DNA of 64,000 nt from Glaciecola sp. (GTDB lineage Bacteria > Pseudomonadota > Gammaproteobacteria > Enterobacterales > Alteromonadaceae), in the NCBI GenBank assembly GCA_023268935.1, contig JALRKK010000099.1, positions 1-64,000 of the forward strand. Direction: 5' to 3'. The notes beneath the pieces are model-generated. The model worked only from the letters and a program-made list of their open reading frames with translations. It did no database searches and had not been told where the DNA came from. Below, one piece after another: positions 45,578 through 55,109 of this stretch (position 1 is its first letter; every line of letters starts with the position of its first letter). The position numbers were made by a program, and so were the translations under genes.

Positions 45578-45988
45578 ATGCGTCTCATATTTAGCAAAGA
45601 CAATAGGATAGACCAAGTGGGCGTATGGCTCACCAGCTTGTGTGCGCTTCATTGTATTGCAGTGCCCGTTATTCTTCCTCTAGTGCCATTGCTAGCCGGT
45701 TCATTTTTTGCCGAAGAATGGTTTGAGAGGCTGGTTTTGTTACTCTCAATTGTGGTCGGCTTTATTGCCTTGCTCATCGGATTTTACAAGTATCATAGAC
45801 AATTGTATCCACTTTATTCATTAGCCATGGGCGGTTTTATCTATTGGCAAAAAGATATGTTTGGACATCACTTTGAACCATTAGTAGTGACTGTTGGTGC
45901 AGTGTTGATCATCGCTTCTCACATCATTAATATTCGCCTGTGCAAAGCGTGTAAAGGATGTGGCAGTAAGGCTGCTAGCCCCTCTTAG
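45578..45988 (+). CDS. MerC domain-containing membrane protein
   Basis: DQVGVWLTSLCALHCIAVPVILPLVPLLAG (CxxxxC-like LCALHC motif) and several TM helices. Confidence 0.85.
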   Translation: MRLIFSKDNRIDQVGVWLTSLCALHCIAVPVILPLVPLLAGSFFAEEWFERLVLLLSIVVGFIALLIGFYKYHRQLYPLYSLAMGGFIYWQKDMFGHHFEPLVVTVGAVLIIASHIINIRLCKACKGCGSKAASPS

Positions 45989-46659
45989 CGGGAATTAAAC
46001 CAGTGAACGGCTTCGTGCGGGGTGTTGGTAAAGTATCCATCAACGCCAAGTTGAAGCATATCCTCCCATTGAGCAGGTTCATCTAAGGTAAAGACCCATA
46101 CGGATTTACCAGTTTGCTTAATAGTAGTAATGCGTTGTGCCGTGGCTATTTCAGAACTGATCCCGACAATATCATAAATAATGTCTCCACGGATTGATGG
46201 CAGTTCCTGATGCCTATCTTCAGATAACCATCCCCACTTCACAGGTAATTTGATACACTGCAAATGCTCTAAAAGGCGTTTATCAAACGACGATAGGACA
46301 ACATGTTCACTGAATAAACCTAAGTGAGATAACTTTGCCATATATTCTTGCATAAACAGGACATCATCACAGCTTTTGACTTCGATATTAATGATCAAAT
46401 CCGGTGGGAGTAACGCCATAACTTGTGTCAAGGTAGGGATTTGATATTGTTGTCGGAGCGTTTCATTGAGTTCGGTTATATTCACATCCACCTTATGCGT
46501 ACGGTATAAGTTTGTATCGTGGATGATCAACGCTTGCCCATTACAAAAATGCACATCAAATTCTATTCCATCACAACCACTGCTGATGGCAGAGCGAAAC
46601 GCTTCCATAGAATTTTCTAAAACGCGCTTTGAAGCTCCCCTATGTGCGAGTATCTGCAT
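45985..46659 (-). CDS. glycerophosphodiester phosphodiesterase family protein
   Basis: AHRGASKRVLENSMEAFRSAISSGCDGIEFDVHFCNGQALIIHD. Confidence 0.92.
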   Translation of the reverse strand: MQILAHRGASKRVLENSMEAFRSAISSGCDGIEFDVHFCNGQALIIHDTNLYRTHKVDVNITELNETLRQQYQIPTLTQVMALLPPDLIINIEVKSCDDVLFMQEYMAKLSHLGLFSEHVVLSSFDKRLLEHLQCIKLPVKWGWLSEDRHQELPSIRGDIIYDIVGISSEIATAQRITTIKQTGKSVWVFTLDEPAQWEDMLQLGVDGYFTNTPHEAVHWFNSR

Positions 46660-47518
46660 GACGTTTACCCGTTATGATGGTTTCATACACAGCTGCCGCA
46701 ACGATTAAAAGCCCACCAACGTAGGTTTGCCAGTTAGGCTGCTCGCCAAGTAATATAATAGCCAAAATCACCCCATAAAACGGTTGCATACACGCAACGA
46801 GTGAAAATGTCTTGGCGCGTAAGTGTTGTAAACACGCGGCAACCATGGCATGTGGTACGGCAGTAAATAAAGTACCTAATACGAACAGTAATAGCAAAGA
46901 ATGTCCGGACATGTTCAGCATTTCTTCTGATGTGAATCCAATTAAGCATGCTGAGACAATCAAAGTTTGATAACTCATTGCTTTAGCACCACTGTAATGC
47001 GAAAAATACTGTCGGTGTAACAAATTACGCAAAGCGTATAACAAGGCAGAAAAGACTCCAACGGCAACACCCATGGTAATGTCGTTATCGAGGTTGTTTT
47101 CTGGGACAATCAACATGATCCCAATGAAGACGACGATAGCGCTAATAACATCTTGCCAAATCAGTCGAATTTTCTCAAAAAATGGTTCGAGCAACACCGT
47201 GATGACTGGAAACGTAAATAGCGCAATTATGCCAACGGATACCCCCGCATATTGCATCGCAGCAAAGTAAGTGATCCAGTGTACTGCCATGATCACACCC
47301 AATCCGGCACCCACCCAATAATCGCGATGATTGTCCAAACGCCAAGACTCACCCATGAGCTTAATCAGAGTGTACAAAAACAAACAGGCGAAGATCGAGC
47401 GACCGATAGTGATGTCTAAGGCGGTTAACGGAATGATTTGCGAAAATAATGCAGTACCACCCAACAACATCACTGTAAAGTGAAGTGAATAAAGACTGCG
47501 TTTAACGGGATCCATCAA
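46640..47518 (-). CDS. DMT/EamA family transporter
   Basis: About ten hydrophobic segments; VHWITYFAAMQYAGVSVGIIALFTFPVITVLLEP. Confidence 0.9.
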   Translation of the reverse strand: MMDPVKRSLYSLHFTVMLLGGTALFSQIIPLTALDITIGRSIFACLFLYTLIKLMGESWRLDNHRDYWVGAGLGVIMAVHWITYFAAMQYAGVSVGIIALFTFPVITVLLEPFFEKIRLIWQDVISAIVVFIGIMLIVPENNLDNDITMGVAVGVFSALLYALRNLLHRQYFSHYSGAKAMSYQTLIVSACLIGFTSEEMLNMSGHSLLLLFVLGTLFTAVPHAMVAACLQHLRAKTFSLVACMQPFYGVILAIILLGEQPNWQTYVGGLLIVAAAVYETIITGKRHADTRT

Positions 47519-47520
47519 TA

Positions 47521-48408
47521 TTACTTAGTGTCAGTATTTTGGATGGTGGCGAAGGTTTCACCTAAACGAGTCACTTGACCGGCACTTAAATCACTCAAAT
47601 CGACACGGTTTGGCTCAAAACATACGACAATCGTAGAGCCCAATTTGAATAGGCCCATTTCTTCACCTTTTTGAAGTGTGATACTATCTCCGGCACTGTC
47701 TGTGTATTGCCAATGGGTGACGTTTTTGCCAGCAGGTGGTGTCACAGTACCCGCCCAAGATGTTTCGATGCTTGCAACAATGGTCGCACCCACGAGGACG
47801 ATAGCGACTTTACCAATGGCAGTATCAAACATCGCCACCACACGCTCGTTGCGTGCAAACAAACCCGGCACATTCTCAGCAGTCAGAGGGTTCACTGAGA
47901 AAAGCTCGCCAGGCACGTACACCATATCGGTGAGCTTCCCTGTCAGTGGCATGTGAATACGGTGATAGTCTCGAGGTGACAAGTAAATAGTCGCAAAATC
48001 CCCGCCTTTGAATGGTGCGGCCAACTTTGCATCACCGCCGAGTAACGCTGTTAGGCTGTAGTGATGTCCTTTGGCTTGAAAAATCTGTTCGCCCTCGATT
48101 GGACCGCATTGACTGACAGTTCCGTCGACAGCATGACCGAGTTCATTTGTATCTTCAGAGAAGGAGCGTAAACCGTCTTTGAGCTCACGAGTAAAAAAAG
48201 CGTTGAAACTTGAGTAGTGAGAGGGATCTTCGTATTTAGCTTCACTCATATCCACATTAAATTGCTTGATGAATGCCTTGATCACAGCTGTGGTGACCTT
48301 GCCATATTCGCCGGCGGCAAATTTGCCGACTAAGCGCGATAAAGCGTGTTTCGGTAGAATATACTGTAAGCGAACTTTGAACCAATCCAGCACGGTGTTT
48401 TTCTCCAT
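47521..48408 (-). CDS. psd: phosphatidylserine decarboxylase
   Basis: FNAFFTRELKDGLR; YLSPRDYHRIHMPLTG; C-terminal processing motif GSTIV. Confidence 0.96.
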   Translation of the reverse strand: MEKNTVLDWFKVRLQYILPKHALSRLVGKFAAGEYGKVTTAVIKAFIKQFNVDMSEAKYEDPSHYSSFNAFFTRELKDGLRSFSEDTNELGHAVDGTVSQCGPIEGEQIFQAKGHHYSLTALLGGDAKLAAPFKGGDFATIYLSPRDYHRIHMPLTGKLTDMVYVPGELFSVNPLTAENVPGLFARNERVVAMFDTAIGKVAIVLVGATIVASIETSWAGTVTPPAGKNVTHWQYTDSAGDSITLQKGEEMGLFKLGSTIVVCFEPNRVDLSDLSAGQVTRLGETFATIQNTDTK

Positions 48409-48450
48409 AAATAAGAATACATATTGTACATGGATTTGACGCAGAAAGAA

Positions 48451-49476
48451 TTAAAAATCCTTTGCAAAATTAGGACGTTTGTCTGACATAGAATCAAGGA
48501 TTTTGTGATAGCTGGCAAAGCGCTCAGGATCGATGTCGCCATGTTCAACAGCTTGCCGTAACAAACATCCAGGGTCGTCTCGGTGCTTGCAGTCGCGAAA
48601 TTTACAGCCACCCAAATATTCTCTGAATTCGATAAAACCTTGAGTAATTTGCTTTTCAGGTAGGTGCCACAAGGCAAATTCACGTACTCCAGGGGAATCA
48701 ATCAGCTCTCCACCTTTTGCAAAGGGAATGAGCTTGGCAGCGGTTGTGGTGTGTTGACCTAATCCTGAATTGGCCGAAACATCGCCAACTAACTCTTCAG
48801 ATTCAGGCAATAGAGCATTGACTAATGAGCTTTTGCCCACTCCAGACTGTCCGACAAACACACTGATTTTATCGACTAATAAATCCGCTAACTCGATAAT
48901 GCCTATATTGGCTTTACACGAGGTAAACAAGACTTGGTAGCCGATATCTCGATACACTTGAGTCATTTCTTCCACGATGGCAAAGTCTTCGTCATCGAGT
49001 AATTCCACTTTATTAATGACGATAATGGGTGTGATATGGACGTCTTCACAAGCGACTATGTAGCGGTCAATGATATGGGGCGACAGGGTTGGCACGATGG
49101 AGCTGACAATGATGATTTGGTCGATATTGGCCGCAATGGGTTTGACTCCATCATAAAAATCTGGCCGTGTTAGTACAGATTGTCGCTCCTCAACCAGCTC
49201 AATTACGCCCAAGTCACTACTTTCAGGGCTAGAGGGAGGATAAAATTGCACGTCATCGCCGCATACTACTGAATCAATGGTTCGGCGAATGTGAACTTGT
49301 ACTTGGTTATCTTGTGGATCTCTCACAATGGCTTGCTTGCCAAAGCGACTAACGACTTTACCCGTCGTAAGTTGGCCAAGGTGGGCGACATCGAGCTTTG
49401 GAGCGGCTTGTTTTTTGCGCCGATTATGCGCAATCTGACGGCGTTGACGGTCGCTGAGTTTTGGTTTTTTGGCCAC
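48451..49476 (-). CDS. rsgA: ribosome small subunit biogenesis GTPase RsgA
   Basis: FVGQSGVGKSSLVNALLP circularly permuted GTPase, C-terminal zinc-binding CKFRDCKHRDDPGC. Confidence 0.97.
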   Translation of the reverse strand: MAKKPKLSDRQRRQIAHNRRKKQAAPKLDVAHLGQLTTGKVVSRFGKQAIVRDPQDNQVQVHIRRTIDSVVCGDDVQFYPPSSPESSDLGVIELVEERQSVLTRPDFYDGVKPIAANIDQIIIVSSIVPTLSPHIIDRYIVACEDVHITPIIVINKVELLDDEDFAIVEEMTQVYRDIGYQVLFTSCKANIGIIELADLLVDKISVFVGQSGVGKSSLVNALLPESEELVGDVSANSGLGQHTTTAAKLIPFAKGGELIDSPGVREFALWHLPEKQITQGFIEFREYLGGCKFRDCKHRDDPGCLLRQAVEHGDIDPERFASYHKILDSMSDKRPNFAKDF

Positions 49477-49565
49477 GAAATATTACAAGATAAATTAAAA
49501 ACTGACTATATATTACCGTTAAGCTAGCTATAATGCTAATGCTACTCTGATATAGGAATTTTTGC

Positions 49566-50117
49566 ATGACCCCAGTACTTTCTTCGGATAATTTAATTTG
49601 GATTGATATGGAAATGACCGGACTAGACCCTAAAGAATGTGTCGTATTAGAAATCGCAACCATCATTACAGATAAAGATCTAAATATCCTTGCCGAAGGT
49701 CCAGTCGTAGCGGTTCATCAATCTGACGATATTTTGGACAACATGAACGAATGGTGTATCAAAACTCATGGTGCAACGGGTTTGACTCAACGCTGTCGAG
49801 AGAGTGAATACTCTGTATCCGATGCAGAGAAGATCACCTTGGATTTTGTTAAGCAATGGGTTGGTCCACAACAGTCGCCTTTGTGTGGTAACAGCATTGG
49901 TCAAGATCGTCGTTTCATGGCTGAATATATGCCTAGCCTTGAAGGTTACTGCCATTATCGCAATATCGATGTATCGACCATCAAAGAACTGACTCGTCGA
50001 TGGCAGCCAGAGATTGTGGATCAAGTCGTCAAAAAAGGCGTGCATTTGGCCTTAGATGATATCCGTGAGTCCATTGCCGAGCTGATTCATTATCGCAAAC
50101 ATGTATTTAAAATTTAG
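49566..50117 (+). CDS. orn: oligoribonuclease
   Basis: [27 protein letters not shown]; divergent from rsgA as usual. Confidence 0.97.
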   Translation: MTPVLSSDNLIWIDMEMTGLDPKECVVLEIATIITDKDLNILAEGPVVAVHQSDDILDNMNEWCIKTHGATGLTQRCRESEYSVSDAEKITLDFVKQWVGPQQSPLCGNSIGQDRRFMAEYMPSLEGYCHYRNIDVSTIKELTRRWQPEIVDQVVKKGVHLALDDIRESIAELIHYRKHVFKI

Positions 50118-50158
50118 TCCGAATTTTAGGTAACTATTGTACATTTTGTATCCCTGAC

Positions 50159-50187
50159 ATATTATCGTGTGATAACACTAATAATAT
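50159..50187. repeat. imperfect palindrome ATATTAT-c-GTGT-gata-ACAC-ta-ATAATAT upstream of the TonB receptor
   Basis: Two pairs of complementary arms (7 bp and 4 bp) around GATA, 40 nt upstream of the receptor ATG. Confidence 0.5.
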
Positions 50188-50227
50188 TCTATCAATTTGA
50201 TATACACTCTTTTTAGGGAAACACATC

Positions 50228-52708
50228 ATGAAAACACTACCGAAGTTTCAAACCTCGATGGTAGCGGCTGCTATTGCTGCAAGTATAGCCCCCACATCAG
50301 TGGCCTTAGCGCAAACGCAAGAAGCTCAAGTTGAACGTATTGAGATCACGGCAACTCGCCGTACGGGTACCGTTCAAGAAGCGCCTTTGAATATTACAGC
50401 GTTAACAGCCGATACGCTCTCAGAGCAAAACATCGGCCAGCTGGAAGACGTTGCGCGCTGGGTACCAGGTTTAACTGTTGTAGATCAAGGCGGACGCAGT
50501 GACTCTCCTATTATTGTACGTGGTCTAAACACCAATACACTAGGTCCAGGTGCCAATGGTGGCACGGTTGCGACTTACTTTGGCGAAATTCCAGTGTTAC
50601 TCAATATGCGTTTGTCAGATATCGAACGAGTAGAAGTATTGATTGGTCCACAAGGAACTTTATACGGAGCGGGCACGTTAGGCGGTGCAATTCGCTACAT
50701 ACCTAAAGGTGTGGATTTGGACTTAACTGAAGGCGAAGTCTATGGAAACATCTCGTCCATGTCTGAATCAGATAGTTTAGGTGGTGAATACGGTTTTGTC
50801 TTTAACACGCCGTTGATCAATGATGAATTAGGTTTCCGTGCATCGGTAAATTTTTATAATGACCCTGGTTTCATTGACTATGATTATGTGGTTCGACAAG
50901 GGGGGGTATCTCTTCCAGACGTAGATTGGAATAACGCTTCTGAAGTCGATGCGAATTTGCGTTCAATTAAAGACGCAAACGGCGAAAAAACACTCACAGG
51001 GCGTGCAGCCTTACGCTGGCAACCTACGGATGATATCGATGCGACATTATCATATTTTTACCAACATCAAGATGTTGAAGGCCGCTCGATTTCTCATTAC
51101 AACGCTCTACCAGAGAGCAATCCATTGTCACAAGCGGATGTGGGTAAATATAGCTCGGCGTATCGTTATCTAGAGCCGCGCGAAAAAACAGACCAACTAT
51201 TGAGTCTTGAAGTGAATGCTGATCTTGGTTTTGCTGACTTAGTGTCCGCAACAGGCTTGTCTTCGTTTGAAGCAGATGGTCAACGTGATCAAACTGACCT
51301 TTTAATTCGCCTTGATTATAGTTATGAAGCATTTCCAGCATTTTCTGCGTTTACCCGCGAGTTAGATAACACTGATATCTTTACTCAAGAAGTTCGCTTA
51401 GTATCTAAAGACACGGACAAATTGAGCTGGATTGTCGGCGCATTTTACAACAAAGTTGAATCGGATGGTTCTTCTTCAGAATTCACTCCAGGCTTTTCGC
51501 AATACGCAGTTGACGTTTGGGGAGCTGAGCAAAATCGCCCTGACGATTTGGAATACTTATCTGTGAGTGAGTCAACCGTAACGGAATCAGCCATTTTTGG
51601 TGAAGCGACGTATGAGATTAACGATAAGTGGGATGTGACGCTTGGCTTCCGTGCTTATGAGTACGAGGTCGAAACACGTTCAGCGATTGATTTACCGCTT
51701 TATTACACAGTATTCACTGGCCGAGCGCAGGACTCAATCGTTCTTGATTACGGTTCAGAAAGTGCCGATGACAGTGGCACGTTGTTAAAATTCAATACCT
51801 CTTATCAAGTAAACCGTGATGTGATGATGTATTTTACCCTATCTGAAGGTTTCCGTATCGGTGGTGCGAATGGTGTGGCGGCATGTCCTTCTAACATCAA
51901 TGAAATTGAAAACCAAATCGTTTGTGCCTTGCCAAATGAGCAGGTGTACGTAGCCGATACCACCACGAACTATGAAGTGGGTGTTAAGTCAGCGTTATTA
52001 GGTAATAAATTACAAATCAATGCAGCGACATTCTTAGTGGAATGGGATGATGCCCAAGTTGCGGGTGCAACAGTAAATGGTGCTCAACCAATCACGGCTA
52101 ATGCAAAAGGTGCTGAAAGTAAAGGTATCGAATTGTCTGCTCGCGCTATCGTGACTGATGAGTTAACTGCTTATGCAACATACTCATCTGTAGACGCGAA
52201 ATTGACTGAAGATGCTCCGTATTTGTTTGGGGTTAAATTCGACCGTTCTGGCGATATCCTCGCCGAAGAAGGTTTGATCCAAGATTACTATGACGGTAAA
52301 GCAGGCGACCGCTTATCTGGCTCACCAGAAACACAAGTGTCATTTGGCCTTAAATATTCTACTGAAGTATGGGATGGTAAAGGACTTGACCTTGTTTACG
52401 GTCTCACTTACCAAGACGAAGTCGCATCGAAAGTAGGTAATCGTGCCGACGGCGAACTCATCCCTGGTTTTGCCCTTAGCAACATCAGTGCTACGCTTAC
52501 CGAGGATAACTGGGCAGTGTCTTTGTATGTGAACAACTTATTTGACAAGTACGCTTACAGCTCAATCCGCCGAGATCGTGGCGATTTAGGCTTGAATAAC
52601 TATGCAGTGGGTGATTTGAACGGGGTTGACCAGCTACGTAATTATGGTCGCTTCTTAATTCCACCGCGTAAGATTGGTGTGAAGTTCACTTATAAGTTTG
52701 AACTTTAA
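50228..52708 (+). CDS. TonB-dependent receptor
   Basis: Signal peptide, plug domain (VERIEITATRRTGTVQEAPLNITALTADTL; VRGLNTNTLGPG), C-terminal beta-barrel ending in ...RKIGVKFTYKFEL. Confidence 0.94.
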   Translation: MKTLPKFQTSMVAAAIAASIAPTSVALAQTQEAQVERIEITATRRTGTVQEAPLNITALTADTLSEQNIGQLEDVARWVPGLTVVDQGGRSDSPIIVRGLNTNTLGPGANGGTVATYFGEIPVLLNMRLSDIERVEVLIGPQGTLYGAGTLGGAIRYIPKGVDLDLTEGEVYGNISSMSESDSLGGEYGFVFNTPLINDELGFRASVNFYNDPGFIDYDYVVRQGGVSLPDVDWNNASEVDANLRSIKDANGEKTLTGRAALRWQPTDDIDATLSYFYQHQDVEGRSISHYNALPESNPLSQADVGKYSSAYRYLEPREKTDQLLSLEVNADLGFADLVSATGLSSFEADGQRDQTDLLIRLDYSYEAFPAFSAFTRELDNTDIFTQEVRLVSKDTDKLSWIVGAFYNKVESDGSSSEFTPGFSQYAVDVWGAEQNRPDDLEYLSVSESTVTESAIFGEATYEINDKWDVTLGFRAYEYEVETRSAIDLPLYYTVFTGRAQDSIVLDYGSESADDSGTLLKFNTSYQVNRDVMMYFTLSEGFRIGGANGVAACPSNINEIENQIVCALPNEQVYVADTTTNYEVGVKSALLGNKLQINAATFLVEWDDAQVAGATVNGAQPITANAKGAESKGIELSARAIVTDELTAYATYSSVDAKLTEDAPYLFGVKFDRSGDILAEEGLIQDYYDGKAGDRLSGSPETQVSFGLKYSTEVWDGKGLDLVYGLTYQDEVASKVGNRADGELIPGFALSNISATLTEDNWAVSLYVNNLFDKYAYSSIRRDRGDLGLNNYAVGDLNGVDQLRNYGRFLIPPRKIGVKFTYKFEL

Positions 52709-52726
52709 ACCATTTAAGTACGTGTT

Positions 52727-52760
52727 AAACCGGTTCAAATGAGCCGGTTTTTTTGTTTTA
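52727..52760 (+). terminator. Rho-independent terminator after the TonB receptor
   Basis: AAACCGGTTC-AAAT-GAGCCGGTTT 10-bp stem (one wobble) followed by a T-rich tract TTTTGTTTT. Confidence 0.85.
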
Positions 52761-52786
52761 ATACCTTAAAAAAATGCTTATCACTT

Positions 52787-54352
52787 ATGAATCCTGTTCC
52801 AGCACTGTCTCAGATCAATCAACTCCTCAACCAAGGTCAGTTTATCCAAGCACACCCTTTAGTTGTGGCTTTTTTGCAACAGCAAGCAGATGTTTCTTTA
52901 CAAGCCGAAGGCTATTTTTTACTGGGTATTATTAATTCGGAATTAGGTCAGTTTAACAAAGCCAGTAAGTGCTTTGAGAAGGCATTGAGTTTGGCAGTTA
53001 AGTCAGAATATCTTGCTTACTATTGCAAATGCCAGGCACTTTTAGGTAATAGTAATAAAGCTCTTGAAGCGGCAGATCAAATTGATGTCAAGGCATTAAA
53101 ACAGCCCAACGCTTTAGATACAGTAGGCGTTTCACTCTCTAGACTCGGATTTCATGAGCGCGCTAGAGTGTTTTTTGAAGCGGCTATTGCGTTGGATAAT
53201 ACTAAAGCGATGTATTTTTATAATTACGGTATGTCGTTAAAGTTTGCTGGGGAGTTCAAATCTGCTCTAGTTCAATTTACCAGAGTCTTACAAATCGATC
53301 CCTCTCATCCGCCTACGCAATTTGCCATATCGGATATGCCCAAACACGATCAGCACGAGCGAAGAATAAAAGAGCTTGAGTCACTTTTGGCTTCACCACC
53401 ACAAGATCCAGATGCTCAATTACACCTGGCTCATGCCTTGGCAATTGAGTATCAGAACACAGCACAGCACCCTAGAGCTTTGGAAGTGTTACATCAAGCC
53501 AAACTATTCAAACAGGCCCAAACGCGATATGATTTTGCACGCGATAGAGCCATTTTTGCAGCATGTCAACAGTGGTCCATGCCATCAGATCAAGTTGGTC
53601 ATGATTCTGTTCGTCCGATTTTTATCGTCGGTATGCCTCGTTCCGGTACTACCTTGGTTGAGCGCATTTTATCTCATCACTCTCAGGTCGGGTCTGGTGG
53701 TGAACTACAGGATTTTGGGATTGCGGTGAAGCAATTAACCCAAACGCCAGGCCAACTTGTGCTGGATCCATTGACAATTGAGCAATCTGTGAACCTAGAT
53801 GTGGCTGAGTTGGGGCAAGTTTACATTAATAAAACTCAGCGCATTGCTTCAGATAAACAGCACTTTATCGACAAATTACCGTTTAACTTTTTTTATATCG
53901 ACTTGATTCGTGCGGCGTTGCCTCAGGCCAAAATCATCGTCATGTTACGCGATCCGATGGACACCTGTATTGGCAACTACCGCCAAATGTTTTCTCTCAA
54001 CTCTCCGTATTATCAATATGCATTCGATTTACAGAGTATTGGTGAGTTTTATGTGGCGTTTCGCAAGCATATTGAGTTAATGCGTGAGCGCTATGGCTCC
54101 GCCATTCGGGTGCAAAACTACGAATTACTTGCTACCAACCCTGAAGCGCAGGTAAAAGAATTGCTCGAGTTTTGTGATTTGCCCTTTGAGAGTCAATGCC
54201 TTCATGTTGAACAAAATAAAACGCCAGTCTCAACCGCAAGCAAAGTTCAAGTAAGGGAACCGATTAACACTTCGAGTATTGGTCGTTGGAAAAAATTTGG
54301 CCCAGCACTTGAGCCCTTGCGTGACTACTTAAAAGCGCATAAACTGGTCTAA
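52787..54352 (+). CDS. TPR repeat + sulfotransferase family protein
   Basis: N-terminal TPRs and sulfotransferase motifs (FIVGMPRSGTTLVERILSHHSQV; MLRDPMDTCIGNYRQMF). ORF track start 52739 lies inside a terminator; ATG 52787 preferred. Confidence 0.9.
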   Translation: MNPVPALSQINQLLNQGQFIQAHPLVVAFLQQQADVSLQAEGYFLLGIINSELGQFNKASKCFEKALSLAVKSEYLAYYCKCQALLGNSNKALEAADQIDVKALKQPNALDTVGVSLSRLGFHERARVFFEAAIALDNTKAMYFYNYGMSLKFAGEFKSALVQFTRVLQIDPSHPPTQFAISDMPKHDQHERRIKELESLLASPPQDPDAQLHLAHALAIEYQNTAQHPRALEVLHQAKLFKQAQTRYDFARDRAIFAACQQWSMPSDQVGHDSVRPIFIVGMPRSGTTLVERILSHHSQVGSGGELQDFGIAVKQLTQTPGQLVLDPLTIEQSVNLDVAELGQVYINKTQRIASDKQHFIDKLPFNFFYIDLIRAALPQAKIIVMLRDPMDTCIGNYRQMFSLNSPYYQYAFDLQSIGEFYVAFRKHIELMRERYGSAIRVQNYELLATNPEAQVKELLEFCDLPFESQCLHVEQNKTPVSTASKVQVREPINTSSIGRWKKFGPALEPLRDYLKAHKLV

Positions 54353-54376
54353 CCAGAGTTTAATAAGAGCAAATAT

Positions 54377-54874
54377 ATGACCGATCATCGCAACAACCCA
54401 TTGCGCAAAATGGTACTAAAGCTGATAGATAAACCGGTATGGTTACAGCAGTTTCTTTTGACCCGATTATTTCGCCATACCGTGAAATTCAGTGGTACTG
54501 CAAAACAAGATATTGTGCAAACGGATCTCAAAACAGTCACGTTTCGTCAGCGCAATCTTAAACGGGTACAAAACCACATTGGCGGGGTACACGCTGCAGG
54601 AACAGCGTTGTTAGGAGAATCCGCTACAGGTTTTGTGGTCGGTATTAATTTACCGGGAGATAAGTTACCCTTACTTAAGACCATGCATGTCGACTATCTC
54701 AAACGGGCGACGGGTACCCTTGAGGCCAAGGCATCGTTAACGGATGAACAGATCCAGATGATGCTTACCGAAGATAAAGGTGAAGTGGAAGTCACCGTGA
54801 TTATTACGGACGAAGCGGGAATCGAACCTGTTGCGACATCCTATGTGTGGGCATGGATACCTAAGAAGCGTTAA
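54377..54874 (+). CDS. DUF4442-like hotdog-fold putative thioesterase
   Basis: NHIGGVHAAGTALLGESATGFVVG typical of hotdog/PaaI-YiiD-like proteins. Confidence 0.7.
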   Translation: MTDHRNNPLRKMVLKLIDKPVWLQQFLLTRLFRHTVKFSGTAKQDIVQTDLKTVTFRQRNLKRVQNHIGGVHAAGTALLGESATGFVVGINLPGDKLPLLKTMHVDYLKRATGTLEAKASLTDEQIQMMLTEDKGEVEVTVIITDEAGIEPVATSYVWAWIPKKR

Positions 54875-55109
54875 CCAAACGTCTGATTCACTAATACATC
54901 ACATTAGTGTAGTATATTGAAGTAGTGCGATGTAATTATAATGTTAAAAATCCTAATTAACCTACAAAATTCCGCTATTATTAAAATTTTTATCCTAAAA
55001 TTAAGCATATATAGGATATAAATTTCACTTTTTGGTTTATTCGTGTTTATTCTTCCTAATCCCTAACGTAGAATACACATTCATTAAAGATAACAACCTG
55101 GAGAGACTC

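Noticed and set aside
49680-50045. 121-aa ORF antisense to orn
   Set aside because: Shadow ORF of a highly conserved gene.
54889-54909. CACTAAT-7nt-ATTAGTG inverted repeat upstream of ilvI
   Set aside because: Perfect 7-bp arms but no U-tract, and expected by chance at moderate frequency in AT-rich intergenic DNA; could be a weak terminator for the upstream gene. Too little to claim.
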